From Xanthomonas rydalmerensis (GTDB taxonomy: Bacteria; Pseudomonadota; Gammaproteobacteria; Xanthomonadales; Xanthomonadaceae): a stretch of DNA of 64,000 bases. Shown here piece after piece: positions 1 through 8,442 of the stretch. Under the pieces are notes generated by a model. It was not told the origin of the DNA. It was given only the letters and a program-made list of their open reading frames with translations, and made no database searches. Position 1 is the stretch's first letter; each line of letters opens with the position of its first letter. The translations under genes were made by a program, and so were the position numbers. The stretch is from NCBI RefSeq assembly GCF_033170385.1, contig NZ_CP126170.1, positions 1,512,001 to 1,576,000 of the forward strand, read 5' to 3'.

Positions 1-570
1 ATTCCGCTGTACGTGCTGATCCGTCCACGTGTCGGTGATTTTGTGTTCGACGCCGCGGAGGTGGAGGCAATGCGTCGCGACGTGGAGCAGTGCGTGCGGT
101 TGGGTTGCGACGGCGTGGTGCTCGGTGCGCTGACCGCGGACGGCGAGGTGGATAGGGTGACGATGCGCGAGTTGATCGCTGCGGCCGGTTCGCTCGGCGT
201 CACCTTCCATCGCGCCTTCGATGTCAGTACCGATCCGCGGCGTGCCTTGGAAGACGTGATCGCGCTGGGTTGCGAGCGCGTGCTGACCTCCGGTGCACGC
301 GAGACCGCGGAAGAGGGCGCCGACCTGATCGCCGCGTTGGTGCAGCAGGCCGGCGCGCGCTTGAGCGTGATGCCGGGGTCTGGCGTCACCGAGGCCAACC
401 TGGCGCAGTTGCGTGCGCGGACCGGAGCGCGCGAGTTCCATGGGTCGGCGCGTGGGCCGCTGGCGTCGCGGGCGCTGGCGCCGAATCCGCACGTGCGCAG
501 CCTGGGCGGCGACCGCATGCAGACCGATGTGGCGCGGGTGCGGCGGATGGTGGCGTTGTTGGCGGAGTAG
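1..570 (+). CDS. cutC: CutC family protein, 5'-truncated by window edge
   Basis: The reading frame is open from the first base and ends in TAG at 568-570, giving 189 residues of a family usually near 240-250, so about 50-60 N-terminal residues lie outside the window. Visible CutC features are VLIRPR near the start and the conserved HRAFD motif, followed by GCERVLTSG and MPGSGV on the expected strands of a TIM barrel. The family was named for copper homeostasis in E. coli, but its biochemical role is not firmly established. The protein is predicted to be cytosolic. No neighbour suggests a pathway. The family assignment is secure; the copper role is knowledge of the family only. Confidence 0.9.
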   Translation: MPLYVLIRPRVGDFVFDAAEVEAMRRDVEQCVRLGCDGVVLGALTADGEVDRVTMRELIAAAGSLGVTFHRAFDVSTDPRRALEDVIALGCERVLTSGARETAEEGADLIAALVQQAGARLSVMPGSGVTEANLAQLRARTGAREFHGSARGPLASRALAPNPHVRSLGGDRMQTDVARVRRMVALLAE

Positions 571-931
571 GGTGTCGCCGCTGCACTGATAGCGCTGCAG
601 TGGTGTTGGCGCATGCTGGTGCCGCCTCCGGTGACAGGCTTCGTTCGTCGCGACGGACGTCGCTCCCCAGGAAGAATGAGCGCGCGGCGACCAGAGGCGC
701 CGCGCTCCAGCAAGGCGGCGCTGCTGGGGTATCGGGCGCTGTGGCGGTCGTGGTTGAAACCGCTTGGGTGGAACATCGGGCCCAGGGGCGAACCGCGTCC
801 GGGCATTGCCGTTGCCTACGGGGCTTTGCTCACGGCGCGGTGCCCGACGAAAGTTTCGCGATCCGCGATCAGGCATTGCGTGACCGTGGCGCCGCGACGG
901 CAACGCCGACGCGCGACGCGCCGAATCGCTG
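571..931. other. Gene-free spacer
   Basis: This stretch lies between the convergent ends of cutC and the sialidase-like gene. The open frames in it have composition typical of chance frames in GC-rich DNA and no recognisable motif. No terminator with a T-run was found. Confidence 0.5.
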
Positions 932-2038
932 TCAGCGCAACGCTGCCCTGGTCTTCCCGGTTGCCTCCGCCTCTCCGCTGCCCAGCCGCTTCGGATCCAG
1001 CACCACATGCTTGATGCGCGTGCGCTTCCAGGTGTAGCTGATGTGCACTTGGCCGTCGCGGGTCTGGATCACCGCGGGGTAGGAGAACTCGTCCTTGGGG
1101 CTGTCTTCCAGGGTCAGTACGCGGGTCCAGTGCAGGCCGTCGTCGGACAGGGCGACGGCGAGCACGCCGCGGCCGTCCCACCAGTCCTTGCCTGCCTCGG
1201 TGGGGTTGTAGACGAGCAGGGAGCGGCCGTCGGCCAGCACCACCGCGTCGGTGCCGGAATTGGGGTTGGCGAGGTCCAGCAGGGTCATCGGTTCCCAGGT
1301 GCGGCCCTGGTCGCGCGACCAGGTGCTGAACACGTGGTTCTGCTGGCTGCGGCCCACCGCCTGCAGGCGGCCGTCCTTGTGCAGCAACACGCTGGGCTGG
1401 ATGGCACCGATCCTGGCCGGGTCGTTCATCGCCGGGCCGCGGGTCCAGTGCGCGCCGTTGTCGTCGGACCATTCCATGTGCGCGACCCAACCGGCGTCCT
1501 CGCTGCTGCTGGGGCTGAGGATGCGGCCGCCGGGCAACTGCACCGGCTTGTTCTTGATCGGGCCGAGGATGCCGGCGGGCAGGCGCTCGGGTGTGGACCA
1601 GTGATGGCCGCCGTCGCTGGAAGTGGTCTGCATGCCCCACCAGCGCTTCGGGTCGGGGCCCACCTTGTAGAACAGCCGCAGCGGCCCTTGCGCGGGCTGG
1701 AACAGCACCGGATTCCAGGTCGGCAATGGCTTGCCTTGCGGCTGCGTGCCGTCGGCCACGCGCTGCGCCGGTTGCCAGCCCTTTGCGCCACGGCGCGCCA
1801 CCCAGATGGCGACGTCGTCGGCGCCCTCGTGGCGGCCGCCGAACCAGGCTGCGAGCAGGCCGTCGCGGGTTTCCACCAGGGTGGAGGCGTGGCATTGCGC
1901 GGTCGGCGCCTGCGCGTTGACGAATTCGCTGTAGACGATGGGCGAGGGCGGCACCGGCGGCGGGGCGGCGGCGGCCGGGCCGGCGATGGCGCGCACGGCG
2001 AACAATGACAGCAGCGGAAACAGCGAAGGCGACATCAT
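932..2038 (-). CDS. Secreted sialidase-like (BNR/Asp-box) glycoside hydrolase
   Basis: The 368-residue protein starts with a hydrophobic signal segment ending near AIAGPAAAAPPP, so it should be exported. The rest carries four Asp-box-like repeats (SSDGGHHWSTP, SDDNGAHWT, SRDQGRTWE, SDDGLHWTR), the hallmark turns of six-bladed sialidase-type propellers. Several acidic and Arg residues fit an exo-sialidase fold, but similar propellers act on other sugars, so the substrate is open. The gene is divergent from a GH29 fucosidase, and the pair may attack the same glycan. MM at the start leaves a one-codon ambiguity; CAGGAC lies about 10 bases upstream. The family is seen in sequence; the substrate is inference. 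Confidence 0.8.
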   Translation of the reverse strand: MMSPSLFPLLSLFAVRAIAGPAAAAPPPVPPSPIVYSEFVNAQAPTAQCHASTLVETRDGLLAAWFGGRHEGADDVAIWVARRGAKGWQPAQRVADGTQPQGKPLPTWNPVLFQPAQGPLRLFYKVGPDPKRWWGMQTTSSDGGHHWSTPERLPAGILGPIKNKPVQLPGGRILSPSSSEDAGWVAHMEWSDDNGAHWTRGPAMNDPARIGAIQPSVLLHKDGRLQAVGRSQQNHVFSTWSRDQGRTWEPMTLLDLANPNSGTDAVVLADGRSLLVYNPTEAGKDWWDGRGVLAVALSDDGLHWTRVLTLEDSPKDEFSYPAVIQTRDGQVHISYTWKRTRIKHVVLDPKRLGSGEAEATGKTRAALR

Positions 2039-2071
2039 GTGGTACGGTCCTGTCCCGCTAACGGGGATACC

Positions 2072-2091
2072 TATTTATCATCAATTAAATA
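2072..2091. promoter_or_regulatory. AT-rich inverted repeat in divergent promoter
   Basis: The 112-base space between the divergent sialidase-like and fucosidase genes holds an AT-rich core with arms TATTTA (2072-2077) and TAAATA (2086-2091) around an 8-base spacer. The AT content stands out from the surroundings, so this is the likely promoter/operator region for both genes. The regulator is unknown. Confidence 0.4.
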
Positions 2092-2150
2092 CCATATGCT
2101 GACACCACCGGCAGCGCCGCCTGCCCGACAGACGATTGCGAGGATCCGCC

Positions 2151-3527
2151 ATGCCGAACCGCCCGCTCTCTCCGCTCCGCTGGCTGGGCGTGCTCGGCCT
2201 GACCGCCTTGGCCGCGCCGCCGCTGCTCGCCGAGAACTTCGCCGAGGTCAAACCTTCGCCGCAGCAGGTGGCCTGGCAGGACCTGGAATTCGGCGTGATC
2301 GTGCATTTCGGCACCAATACCTTCCTGGACCGCGAGTGGGGCGACGGCACCGCCAGCCCGAAAGTGTTCGCACCGGACCAAGTGGACCCGGCGCAGTGGG
2401 CCCGCGCCTCCAAGGCGGCCGGCGCCAAGTACCTGATCCTGGTCGCCAAGCACCATGACGGCTTCGCGCTGTGGCCGACCGAAGAAAGCGCCTACTCGGT
2501 GAAGAACAGCCCGTGGCTCGACGGCAAGGGCGACCTGGTGAAGATGACCAGCGAGGCCGTGCGCAAGGAAGGCATGGGCTTCGGCATCTACCTGTCGCCG
2601 TGGGACCGCCACGAGCCCAAGTACGCCGATCCCAAGGCCTACGACAAGTTCTACGCCGCGCAACTGGTGGACCTGGCCTCGCACTACGGCCCGCTCACCG
2701 AGTGGTGGCTGGACGGCGCCGGCAGCGCCGGCCACGTGTACAACTTCGACAAGTACATGGAAGAGCTGCGCACCTACCAGGCCAATGCCATGGTCTTCGC
2801 CGATACCGCACTGTTCGAGTACGGCGACGTGCGCTGGGTCGGCAACGAGGCCGGGGTGATCGAGGGCGAGAACTGGAACACCATCGATCGCCACGGCTAC
2901 CTGCGCTGGCGCCCGGTCGAGGTGGACACGCCGCTGCACAAGCTGCAGTGGTTCTGGCACCCGAACAGCGACCAGACGCTGAAGAGCGTCGACGAGCTGG
3001 TGCAGATCTGGGAAGACAGCGTCGGCCGCGGTGGCCAGTTGGTGCTGGGCATCGCCCCGGACAAGCGCGGCCTGCTGCCCGAGGCCGACGTCAAGCGGCT
3101 GGAGGAAATGGGCCAGGCGCTGCAGGCGCGCTACGGCGCCGACCGCAACCTGGTACGCGGCCGGCTCAAGAGCGACGACAGCATCGCCGCGGCGGTGGAC
3201 GGCGACCGCGACACCTTCTGGAGCGCGCCGGACGGCTCGCACCACGCCACGCTGGAGCTGCAGTTCAAGCAGCCGGTGACCTTCGACACCGCGTTGTCGA
3301 TGGAATGGCTCAACGACGGCCAACTGGTGCAGAAGTACGCGGTGGAAGTGTTCCGCGACGGCGCCTGGGTCAAGGTGGCGCAGGCGCAGGCGATCGGTCA
3401 CATGAAGATCGACCACTTCCCCGCGGTCACCGCCTCGCGCGTGCGCCTGAACATCCTGTCCAGCGTCGACGCCGCGCATATCCGCGAGTTCCAGTTGTTC
3501 AACGTGGGTGCGTCCGCCACGCGTTGA
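2151..3527 (+). CDS. Exported GH29 alpha-L-fucosidase with C-terminal beta-sandwich module
   Basis: The ATG at 2151 is preceded by GCGAGGA and gives 458 residues. A signal peptide covers about residues 1-27. The GH29 barrel follows: FGVIVHFG, KHHDGFALW and the strand EWWLDGAG, in which Asp188 is the expected nucleophile. From about residue 340, the segment with DGDRDTFWSAPDGS and the C-terminal IREFQLFNVG resembles an F5/8-type (CBM32-like) sandwich common behind GH29 domains. The protein should release terminal fucose in the periplasm or outside the cell. It is a different subtype from the second GH29 protein encoded at 39041-40735, which has an FDWW nucleophile strand. A strong terminator follows the stop. 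Confidence 0.9.
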   Translation: MPNRPLSPLRWLGVLGLTALAAPPLLAENFAEVKPSPQQVAWQDLEFGVIVHFGTNTFLDREWGDGTASPKVFAPDQVDPAQWARASKAAGAKYLILVAKHHDGFALWPTEESAYSVKNSPWLDGKGDLVKMTSEAVRKEGMGFGIYLSPWDRHEPKYADPKAYDKFYAAQLVDLASHYGPLTEWWLDGAGSAGHVYNFDKYMEELRTYQANAMVFADTALFEYGDVRWVGNEAGVIEGENWNTIDRHGYLRWRPVEVDTPLHKLQWFWHPNSDQTLKSVDELVQIWEDSVGRGGQLVLGIAPDKRGLLPEADVKRLEEMGQALQARYGADRNLVRGRLKSDDSIAAAVDGDRDTFWSAPDGSHHATLELQFKQPVTFDTALSMEWLNDGQLVQKYAVEVFRDGAWVKVAQAQAIGHMKIDHFPAVTASRVRLNILSSVDAAHIREFQLFNVGASATR

Positions 3528-3552
3528 ATCCTGCTCGCGGAGCAAGACCGAA

Positions 3553-3587
3553 GCCGTACCCGGCGCGCTGCCGGGTGCGGCTTTTTT
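3553..3587 (+). terminator. Rho-independent terminator after GH29
   Basis: A 12-bp stem (GCCGTACCCGGC at 3553-3564 with GCCGGGTGCGGC at 3570-3581, one G-U pair) with a 5-base loop is followed by six T residues. It lies 26 bases after the fucosidase stop. Confidence 0.9.
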
Positions 3588-4313
3588 CGTTGGAGTTGTA
3601 CGCGGCGTTTGTGGCGAGGGCGCCGTCGTGCAGGCGCAGAGATTTCGGAGTGGCTGCGACGACGAAGGACGCGATGCCTAGGGCACACTCCCCTCTCCCC
3701 CCGGGAGAGGGGTCGGGGGTGAGGGTACGGCGCGAGCGCAGTCCCTCCACGCGATTCGTGATCGGCGGTCGATGGCGCAGGCGTCCGCCCACTGACTCTG
3801 CAAGGCATGCCCGTGTTTTGCCGGCGCCGCGATGCAAGCGCCGGGAGCGTTTCTAGAGCCGGAATCTTTTGCGACATCGTCCTCGATGCTTGGAGCGCGC
3901 GTTGTCCGAGCCGAGCGCCGTAACGTGTGCGCCGGAGCAGGCGGTGACATACCGCCAGACTGTGGTGTGTTGCCATTGCCCGAACGCGGGGGCGAGGATT
4001 GCCTGGAGGGTGTCTACGAATGTGGACAAAGCCTGCAGCCTGCTGCAAGGGCTATGCAGGAAGTACGCATTGCAGCCGATCACGAGAGGAGTGCGTCGCA
4101 ACGCCGCGTGGCACAAGCAAAGTATCTGGGGGCGTCGCTATGTAGTGCACTGCAGCGCAGCCTTGGTTGCCGCCGTCTGGTGGCGTTGCCTCCCGATGGT
4201 GCCGGCCCGCTCGGCTTCTACGGTCGTCGTTGCAGGTCGCGATACCGTCCTCGGCCGCCTGATCCGATGCGCAGGGCTTACGGCATCGGCCATCCCTCTC
4301 TCAGCAGCGAACC
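3588..4313. other. Gene-free region upstream of reb locus
   Basis: No convincing gene is seen in these 726 bases. They contain a REP-like palindromic element (3690-3730) and presumably the promoter of the reb genes, which could not be placed. Confidence 0.5.
3690..3730. repeat. REP-like palindrome, copy A
   Basis: A palindrome CCCCTCTCCC/GGGAGAGGGG is followed by a G-rich tail ending GAGGGTACGG. Nearly the same ~40 bases recur at 59679-59717, including the tail, so this is a dispersed repeat and not a chance hairpin. Confidence 0.8.
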
Positions 4314-4961
4314 ATGACAGTTCCCAACGGCGCCAATGCACAGATCACCAAAGCGGCGACGGTGTCTACGCCACCGGCGGCGTCCACCGGGGCCTCCGCC
4401 GCGACACCTTCTGCAACGGCAACCGATCACGGCGAGGTCGGCGAGCCGGCCGGCGCGGCAGCCGCCGCATCGCCGCCCGTGTCGCCAACGCCGCCACCCA
4501 CGCTGAAGATGCTCGACACACACAGGCTCGCGCAGCCCGAGGCGACAAGGCCGGCCTGCGACACGCTCGACAGCCCGCTCGCGCGGGGCGTACAGCGCAG
4601 CGATGCTGAAACCATGGCCTATGCACAGTCGCAGGTTGAAGTCGGCTCGAACATGCTGATCAGACAGGCGCCGGGCCTGGTTGCGCAATCAGCGGCGGTC
4701 TATTTCGACGGCGTCAGCAAGACGGCGCTGGCCAGCCAGGGCGTGCTGCTCAAGAACCTGGCCGAGAACAAGCCGGAGCAGGCCGCCGACGACGTTCTGG
4801 ACGTACTGGTGAGCGATGCGCTGGTTGGTGCTGCCGCGGCGGTCGCGACTGTCGCCAGCGCGCTGGAGGACGAATCGGCCGGCTTTGCCATCGACACGAT
4901 CGACCAGAGCATTGCCAAGCACGCGGACCTGATGCACTGCCGCAAGTTCGTGTCCACCTAG
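4314..4961 (+). CDS. RebB-related R-body locus protein with Pro/Ala-rich insert
   Basis: The 215-residue product starts MTVPNGANAQITKAATVS, identical at 9 of 18 positions to the start of the RebB encoded at 5817 (MAFPTAVNNQITDAVTQS). Residues ~18-65 are a low-complexity Pro/Ala/Thr linker. The rest is helix-forming and Ala-rich, with a stretch (QAPGLVAQSAAVYFDGVSK) that faintly recalls the RebB core. RebB-family proteins polymerise into R-bodies, coiled cytoplasmic ribbons that unroll and burst membranes. This one may be a structural variant or assembly factor. No signal peptide is seen and the Shine-Dalgarno is weak. The N-terminal match is seen in sequence; the role is inference. Confidence 0.6.
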   Translation: MTVPNGANAQITKAATVSTPPAASTGASAATPSATATDHGEVGEPAGAAAAASPPVSPTPPPTLKMLDTHRLAQPEATRPACDTLDSPLARGVQRSDAETMAYAQSQVEVGSNMLIRQAPGLVAQSAAVYFDGVSKTALASQGVLLKNLAENKPEQAADDVLDVLVSDALVGAAAAVATVASALEDESAGFAIDTIDQSIAKHADLMHCRKFVST

Positions 4962-5004
4962 GCGGTTCGTGCCACCGATTTCACCATGCTCACAGGGGAG
5001 CATC

Positions 5005-5574
5005 ATGCAAGACAACCAAGCAACCGATTTCGCCACGCTGCGCCAGTTCGCCGAGAGCTGGTTGCGTCGCCCGCTACGTCCTCTCGAGGAGGAGCAACTG
5101 CGGCGCTTCGCGTCAGAATCGTCCGCACCGCCGGCAGTGCCTGCCGCCGAAACGGCCGGCGCCTCGCCGTCTTTGATCGATGCCGAGCGCGAGCGCGTGA
5201 AAGGATTGATCCAGCAGATGCAGCAGATGCAGCAGATGCAGAACAGCCGCGGGGCACTGTCCGGCGCCACCGTGGCCAGCGAAGCAGCGGTGCTCAAGGC
5301 AGTCCAATCGGCCAATGTGCTGGACCAGCTGAGGTCGGGCCAGTTGCGTCCGCCGCAGAATGGCGAGGGCGGCGGCAATCACCTGGTGATGGCGCAGATC
5401 GACGATCGCCTGGCCAAGCTGGTACAGACCGAAGTGCAGGCGTGCTTCGATCGCGAGTTCGGCACCCTGACCCAGCAGATGCAGGCCGTGCTCGAGGCGG
5501 CGCGCGCCCAGGGACTCATCGCGGATGCGCCGGCCACGGAGCCGGGAGCGCCATCGCCGCCTCCCGCTGCTTGA
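5005..5574 (+). CDS. Coiled-coil protein of the reb locus
   Basis: The ATG at 5005 has a good AGGGGAG site, giving 189 residues with no signal peptide. Residues ~70-82 are a QQM tandem repeat from a DNA microsatellite (5212-5240) inside a predicted coiled coil. A second helical part (AQIDDRLAKLVQTEVQACFDREF) follows, and the tail is Pro/Ala-rich. No known domain is recognised. The gene sits 43 bases after the RebB-related gene, so the two are probably cotranscribed, and 242 bases before rebB. Reb loci elsewhere carry small accessory genes between RebB paralogues, so an assembly or scaffold role is plausible but unproven. Confidence 0.6.
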   Translation: MQDNQATDFATLRQFAESWLRRPLRPLEEEQLRRFASESSAPPAVPAAETAGASPSLIDAERERVKGLIQQMQQMQQMQNSRGALSGATVASEAAVLKAVQSANVLDQLRSGQLRPPQNGEGGGNHLVMAQIDDRLAKLVQTEVQACFDREFGTLTQQMQAVLEAARAQGLIADAPATEPGAPSPPPAA

Positions 5575-5816
5575 GCCGTGCTGGGCGTGTGTTTTTCACG
5601 CGCACGCGTGCGTGGTGCGCTGGTGCACGCAGAGTGTGCTTTGCGGCGTGCATCAAAGCTTTGCGCCACGGTGCCGCGATGTAAATGGCTGCGTGCGATC
5701 AGCGATCCAGCCTGGTGCCACGTCGCGGACAGTCGCTCGCTCGCTCGCCTGCTCTGCACTGTTCTGTTTTCAGAGATCGTACGGCGTTGGCCGTACCTCA
5801 ACCCAGGAGCGAACAC

Positions 5817-6143
5817 ATGGCATTTCCCACCGCGGTCAACAACCAGATCACCGATGCGGTCACCCAGTCCAACGTGAAGGTCATCGGCGAAGCGCCGGCC
5901 TTCGCGATGGCGTCGATCTACCAGAGCATGGCGCACTCGACCGGCATCCTGTTCGGGAATGCCGTCTCCGCGCAGCAGCAGCGGAACACCCTGGCGCAGG
6001 CGGCGGCCAAGCAGGGCGGCATGCAGATCTACAGTCTGGACACCACCGCCGCCGCCGGCGCCACCGAGACGATCGCGCAGACCGGCGTCTCCGACAACCT
6101 CACCAGCCTGCTGACCGTGCTCAACGCGTTCAAGCAGCCGTGA
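5817..6143 (+). CDS. rebB: RebB family R-body protein
   Basis: The 108-residue product (ATG at 5817, AGGAGC at 5804-5809) has the full RebB pattern: VNNQITDAVTQSNVKVIG at the N terminus, APAFAMASIYQSMAHS, an AQQQRNTLAQAA segment and the C-terminal SDNLTSLLTVLNAF. RebB proteins are the main subunits of R-bodies, large protein ribbons that extend on a pH trigger and puncture membranes. They were first studied in Caedibacter and occur in many proteobacteria. No signal peptide is present, as expected for a cytoplasmic polymer. A damaged second copy follows 69 bases downstream. Family membership is firm; whether this strain forms R-bodies is unknown. Confidence 0.9.
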   Translation: MAFPTAVNNQITDAVTQSNVKVIGEAPAFAMASIYQSMAHSTGILFGNAVSAQQQRNTLAQAAAKQGGMQIYSLDTTAAAGATETIAQTGVSDNLTSLLTVLNAFKQP

Positions 6144-6212
6144 GCCATGCGCGCTAACGCCGCCGCAAGACGGCGCTGGCGATGCAATCGCCTTCCTGAC
6201 GCGGGCCGTTCC

Positions 6213-6377
6213 ATGCTCCATCCCACCGCAGTCAACAACCGGATCACCGACGTCGTCACCTAGTCCAACGCAAAGGTCTCGGCGAAGCCCCGGACCAGGC
6301 GATGACGTCCCGGCAATCTGGCCAACTTGCTGGTGGTGCTGCAGTCGTTCGAGGACAACACGCCGACGGAGTCTTGA
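6213..6377 (+). pseudogene. Decayed RebB copy
   Basis: The frame from ATG 6213 reads MLHPTAVNNRITDVVT, then TAG at 6261-6263, then continues in RebB-like sequence. After an internal deletion and frame change it ends in GNLANLLVVLQSF, matching the RebB C terminus (DNLTSLLTVLNAF), with a stop at 6375-6377. It is therefore a tandem duplicate of rebB that lost its middle and gained a nonsense codon. RebB genes are usually multicopy, so an ancestral locus with at least three members is likely. Confidence 0.85.
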
Positions 6378-6429
6378 GGGGCATCGCGGAAGACATGCTT
6401 TGCCCGGCGCAGCGCGGCACGTCGTTGTG

Positions 6430-6552
6430 TTTGTGAGAGCGACTTCAGTCGCAACAGGGCATTCCTGCTAACGCGCGTCGCGGCGGAAGCCGCTCCTCAG
6501 AACTTGCGATGCTTTGACCAGGCCCACTGTGGGAGGGACTTCAGTCCCGACG
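6430..6552. repeat. Cluster of three REP-variant palindromes
   Basis: Three short palindromes sharing a central CTTCAG (or its G-for-C variants) occur at 6435-6455, 6478-6500 and 6528-6551. They belong to the same family as the GTAGGAGCGG repeats found elsewhere in the window. The surrounding 6378-6779 interval holds no gene. Confidence 0.65.
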
Positions 6553-6779
6553 CCTACCAAGGTCGGGTAACCGGGAGGCCTCGTTGATCGAGGCGCATGA
6601 TCGTTGACGCCTGCAAGTGGGCGTCCCTTCGCGATTGAAGGCTCCCTTGCCTCGTCGGACCTCGCATCTGCAGCGGTGTCACTTACGACGATCGGTGTTC
6701 CGATGCCACGTCGTGCTTCCTGCCACGCTGACGTCGCCTTGCGACGCGTGCGCCCGTTTTTTTCAAGCGCTTGCCTGAA

Positions 6780-7166
6780 TCAAGTAGCCGTCGCTGCACC
6801 GCGCACGCATTCCGGGGCATCGGCCGGCGCGCGCGCCATCTCGCTGCTGCGATACGACTCGCCCCATTCGCGCAGGCTGATCAGGACCGGCGCGAGGGAG
6901 TGGCCAAGCGGCGTCAGCGCATATTCGACCTTGGGCGGCACCTGCGGATAGACATGCCGCACGATCACGCCGTCCTCCTCGAGCTCGCGCAACTGCAGCG
7001 TCAGCATGCGCTGCGTGGCATTGGGAACCAGGCGCGTCAGCTCCATGAAGCGCTTCTTTCCGGACAGCAGGTGGAACAGGATCACTGGCTTCCACACCCC
7101 GCCGATCACCGAAAGCGTGACTTCGACCGCGCAGCCACTCTTGCCATCCAGACGTTTCAGACGCAT
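6780..7166 (-). CDS. HxlR family winged-helix regulator
   Basis: The ATG at 7166 gives 128 residues. The sequence carries the HxlR signature: CAVEVTLSVIGGVWKPVILFHLL, then GKKRFMELTRLVPNATQRMLTLQLRELEEDG (winged helix) and VEYALTPLGHSL (wing and dimer helix). An N-terminal Cys, typical of redox- or aldehyde-sensing members, is present near residue 12. It is divergent from the MDR oxidoreductase gene with about 150 bases between them, a common arrangement in which the HxlR protein controls the enzyme. The spacer has partly symmetric GTACCTGC/GCAGGAAGTAC segments that may be its operator. Confidence 0.88.
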   Translation of the reverse strand: MRLKRLDGKSGCAVEVTLSVIGGVWKPVILFHLLSGKKRFMELTRLVPNATQRMLTLQLRELEEDGVIVRHVYPQVPPKVEYALTPLGHSLAPVLISLREWGESYRSSEMARAPADAPECVRGAATAT

Positions 7167-7316
7167 GGTCTTTATGCCTACAAAATTGATAGTACCTGCG
7201 AAAATTGTACGTTCTTGCGATGCAGGAAGTACATCCCGACAATGCCTGCAACACGGTCGCGCTGCAACCGGTGCAGCACTGCCCCTCGCCACTTTTTCGC
7301 TAAGGATGTCGTGCCC

Positions 7317-8324
7317 ATGAAAGCCATCACCCTGCGCCAGCCCGCTGGCCTCGAGAACCTCCGCCTCGTCGATCTGCCCGATCCCGGCCAGCCGGGCGCC
7401 GGCGAAATCCGCGTCCGCGTGCATGCGAGCTCGCTCAACTTTCACGACCTGGGCGTGGTGACCGGCCGCATGCCCAGCGCCGACGGCCGCATCCCGATGT
7501 CCGACGGCGCCGGCGTGGTCGAGGCGGTGGGCGAAGGCGTGGACGAGTTCGCCGTGGGTGACGCGGTCGTCTCGACGTTCTTCCCGACCTGGCTGGATGG
7601 CGGACCGACCATCGCCGATTTCGCGACCGTGCCCGGCGACGGCGTCGACGGCTACGCCCGCGACACCGTGGTGCGCCCCGCGCACTGGTTCACCCATGCG
7701 CCGCGCGGCTACAGCCACGCCGAAGCGGCGACGCTGACCACGGCAGGACTCACCGCATGGCGGGCGCTGGTGGTGGACGCGCGGCTAAAGGCCGGCGACA
7801 CCGTGCTGGTGCTCGGCACCGGCGGCGTGTCGATCTTCGCCCTGCAGTTCGCCAAGCACATGGGCGCCACCGTGATCGCCACCTCGTCGTCCGACGAGAA
7901 GCTGGCGCGTGCGCAGGCGCTGGGTGCCGACTTCACCATCAACTACCGCCGTGACACAGACTGGGCGTCCAAGGTGCTCGACTACACGAACGGCCGCGGC
8001 GTCGACGTCGTGATCGAAGTGGGCGGCCCCGACACGCTGGGGCAATCCATCCAGGCCTGCCGCATCGGCGGCCACATCGCCCTGATCGGCGTGCTGACCG
8101 GCATTGCCGGCCAGGTGCCGACGGTGGCGCTGATGCAACGTCACCAGACCCTGCAGGGCCTGATCGTCGGCAGCCGCAGCCACCAGCGCGACATGGTCCG
8201 CGCCCTCGACGCCACCGGCATCAAACCGGTGGTCGACCAGACCTTCGCGCTGGAAGACATCGCCGATGCGTTTGCGCATCAGGCGGCGGGGAAGCATTTT
8301 GGGAAGCTGTGCTTGTCGATTTGA
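7317..8324 (+). CDS. Zinc-independent MDR-family NAD(P)-dependent oxidoreductase
   Basis: The 335-residue protein starts at ATG 7317, behind AAGGATG. It has the medium-chain dehydrogenase layout: an N-terminal GroES-like domain with SSLNFHDLGVVTG and MSDGAGVVEAVG, then a Rossmann domain with VLGTGGVSIFALQFAK near residue 165. The usual catalytic-zinc Cys and GHE residues are absent, placing it nearer quinone-oxidoreductase-like members. It is expected to reduce or oxidise a small carbonyl or alcohol in the cytosol with NAD(P)H. The substrate is unknown. The adjacent divergent HxlR gene suggests induction by reactive aldehydes or quinones. Confidence 0.88.
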   Translation: MKAITLRQPAGLENLRLVDLPDPGQPGAGEIRVRVHASSLNFHDLGVVTGRMPSADGRIPMSDGAGVVEAVGEGVDEFAVGDAVVSTFFPTWLDGGPTIADFATVPGDGVDGYARDTVVRPAHWFTHAPRGYSHAEAATLTTAGLTAWRALVVDARLKAGDTVLVLGTGGVSIFALQFAKHMGATVIATSSSDEKLARAQALGADFTINYRRDTDWASKVLDYTNGRGVDVVIEVGGPDTLGQSIQACRIGGHIALIGVLTGIAGQVPTVALMQRHQTLQGLIVGSRSHQRDMVRALDATGIKPVVDQTFALEDIADAFAHQAAGKHFGKLCLSI

Positions 8325-8337
8325 CGGGGATGCCTGA

Positions 8338-8363
8338 GCGGTCGGTGCTGTTGCACCGACCGC
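8338..8363. terminator. GC-rich hairpin after the MDR gene
   Basis: A perfect 11-bp stem (GCGGTCGGTGC / GCACCGACCGC) with loop TGTT starts 14 bases after the stop. There is no T-run on the plus strand, so termination is probable but not certain. Confidence 0.5.
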
Positions 8364-8442
8364 GGTGGCTGGTGGCGCAGACACCCTGCAGGGACGCTTG
8401 CAACAGGGTAGAAACATGCTCGTTCCTGATCAGCGCGGTGTG

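Noticed and set aside
4120..4140. Sigma54 promoter (TGGCAC) upstream of the reb locus
   Set aside because: The -12 GC element is not at the required spacing.
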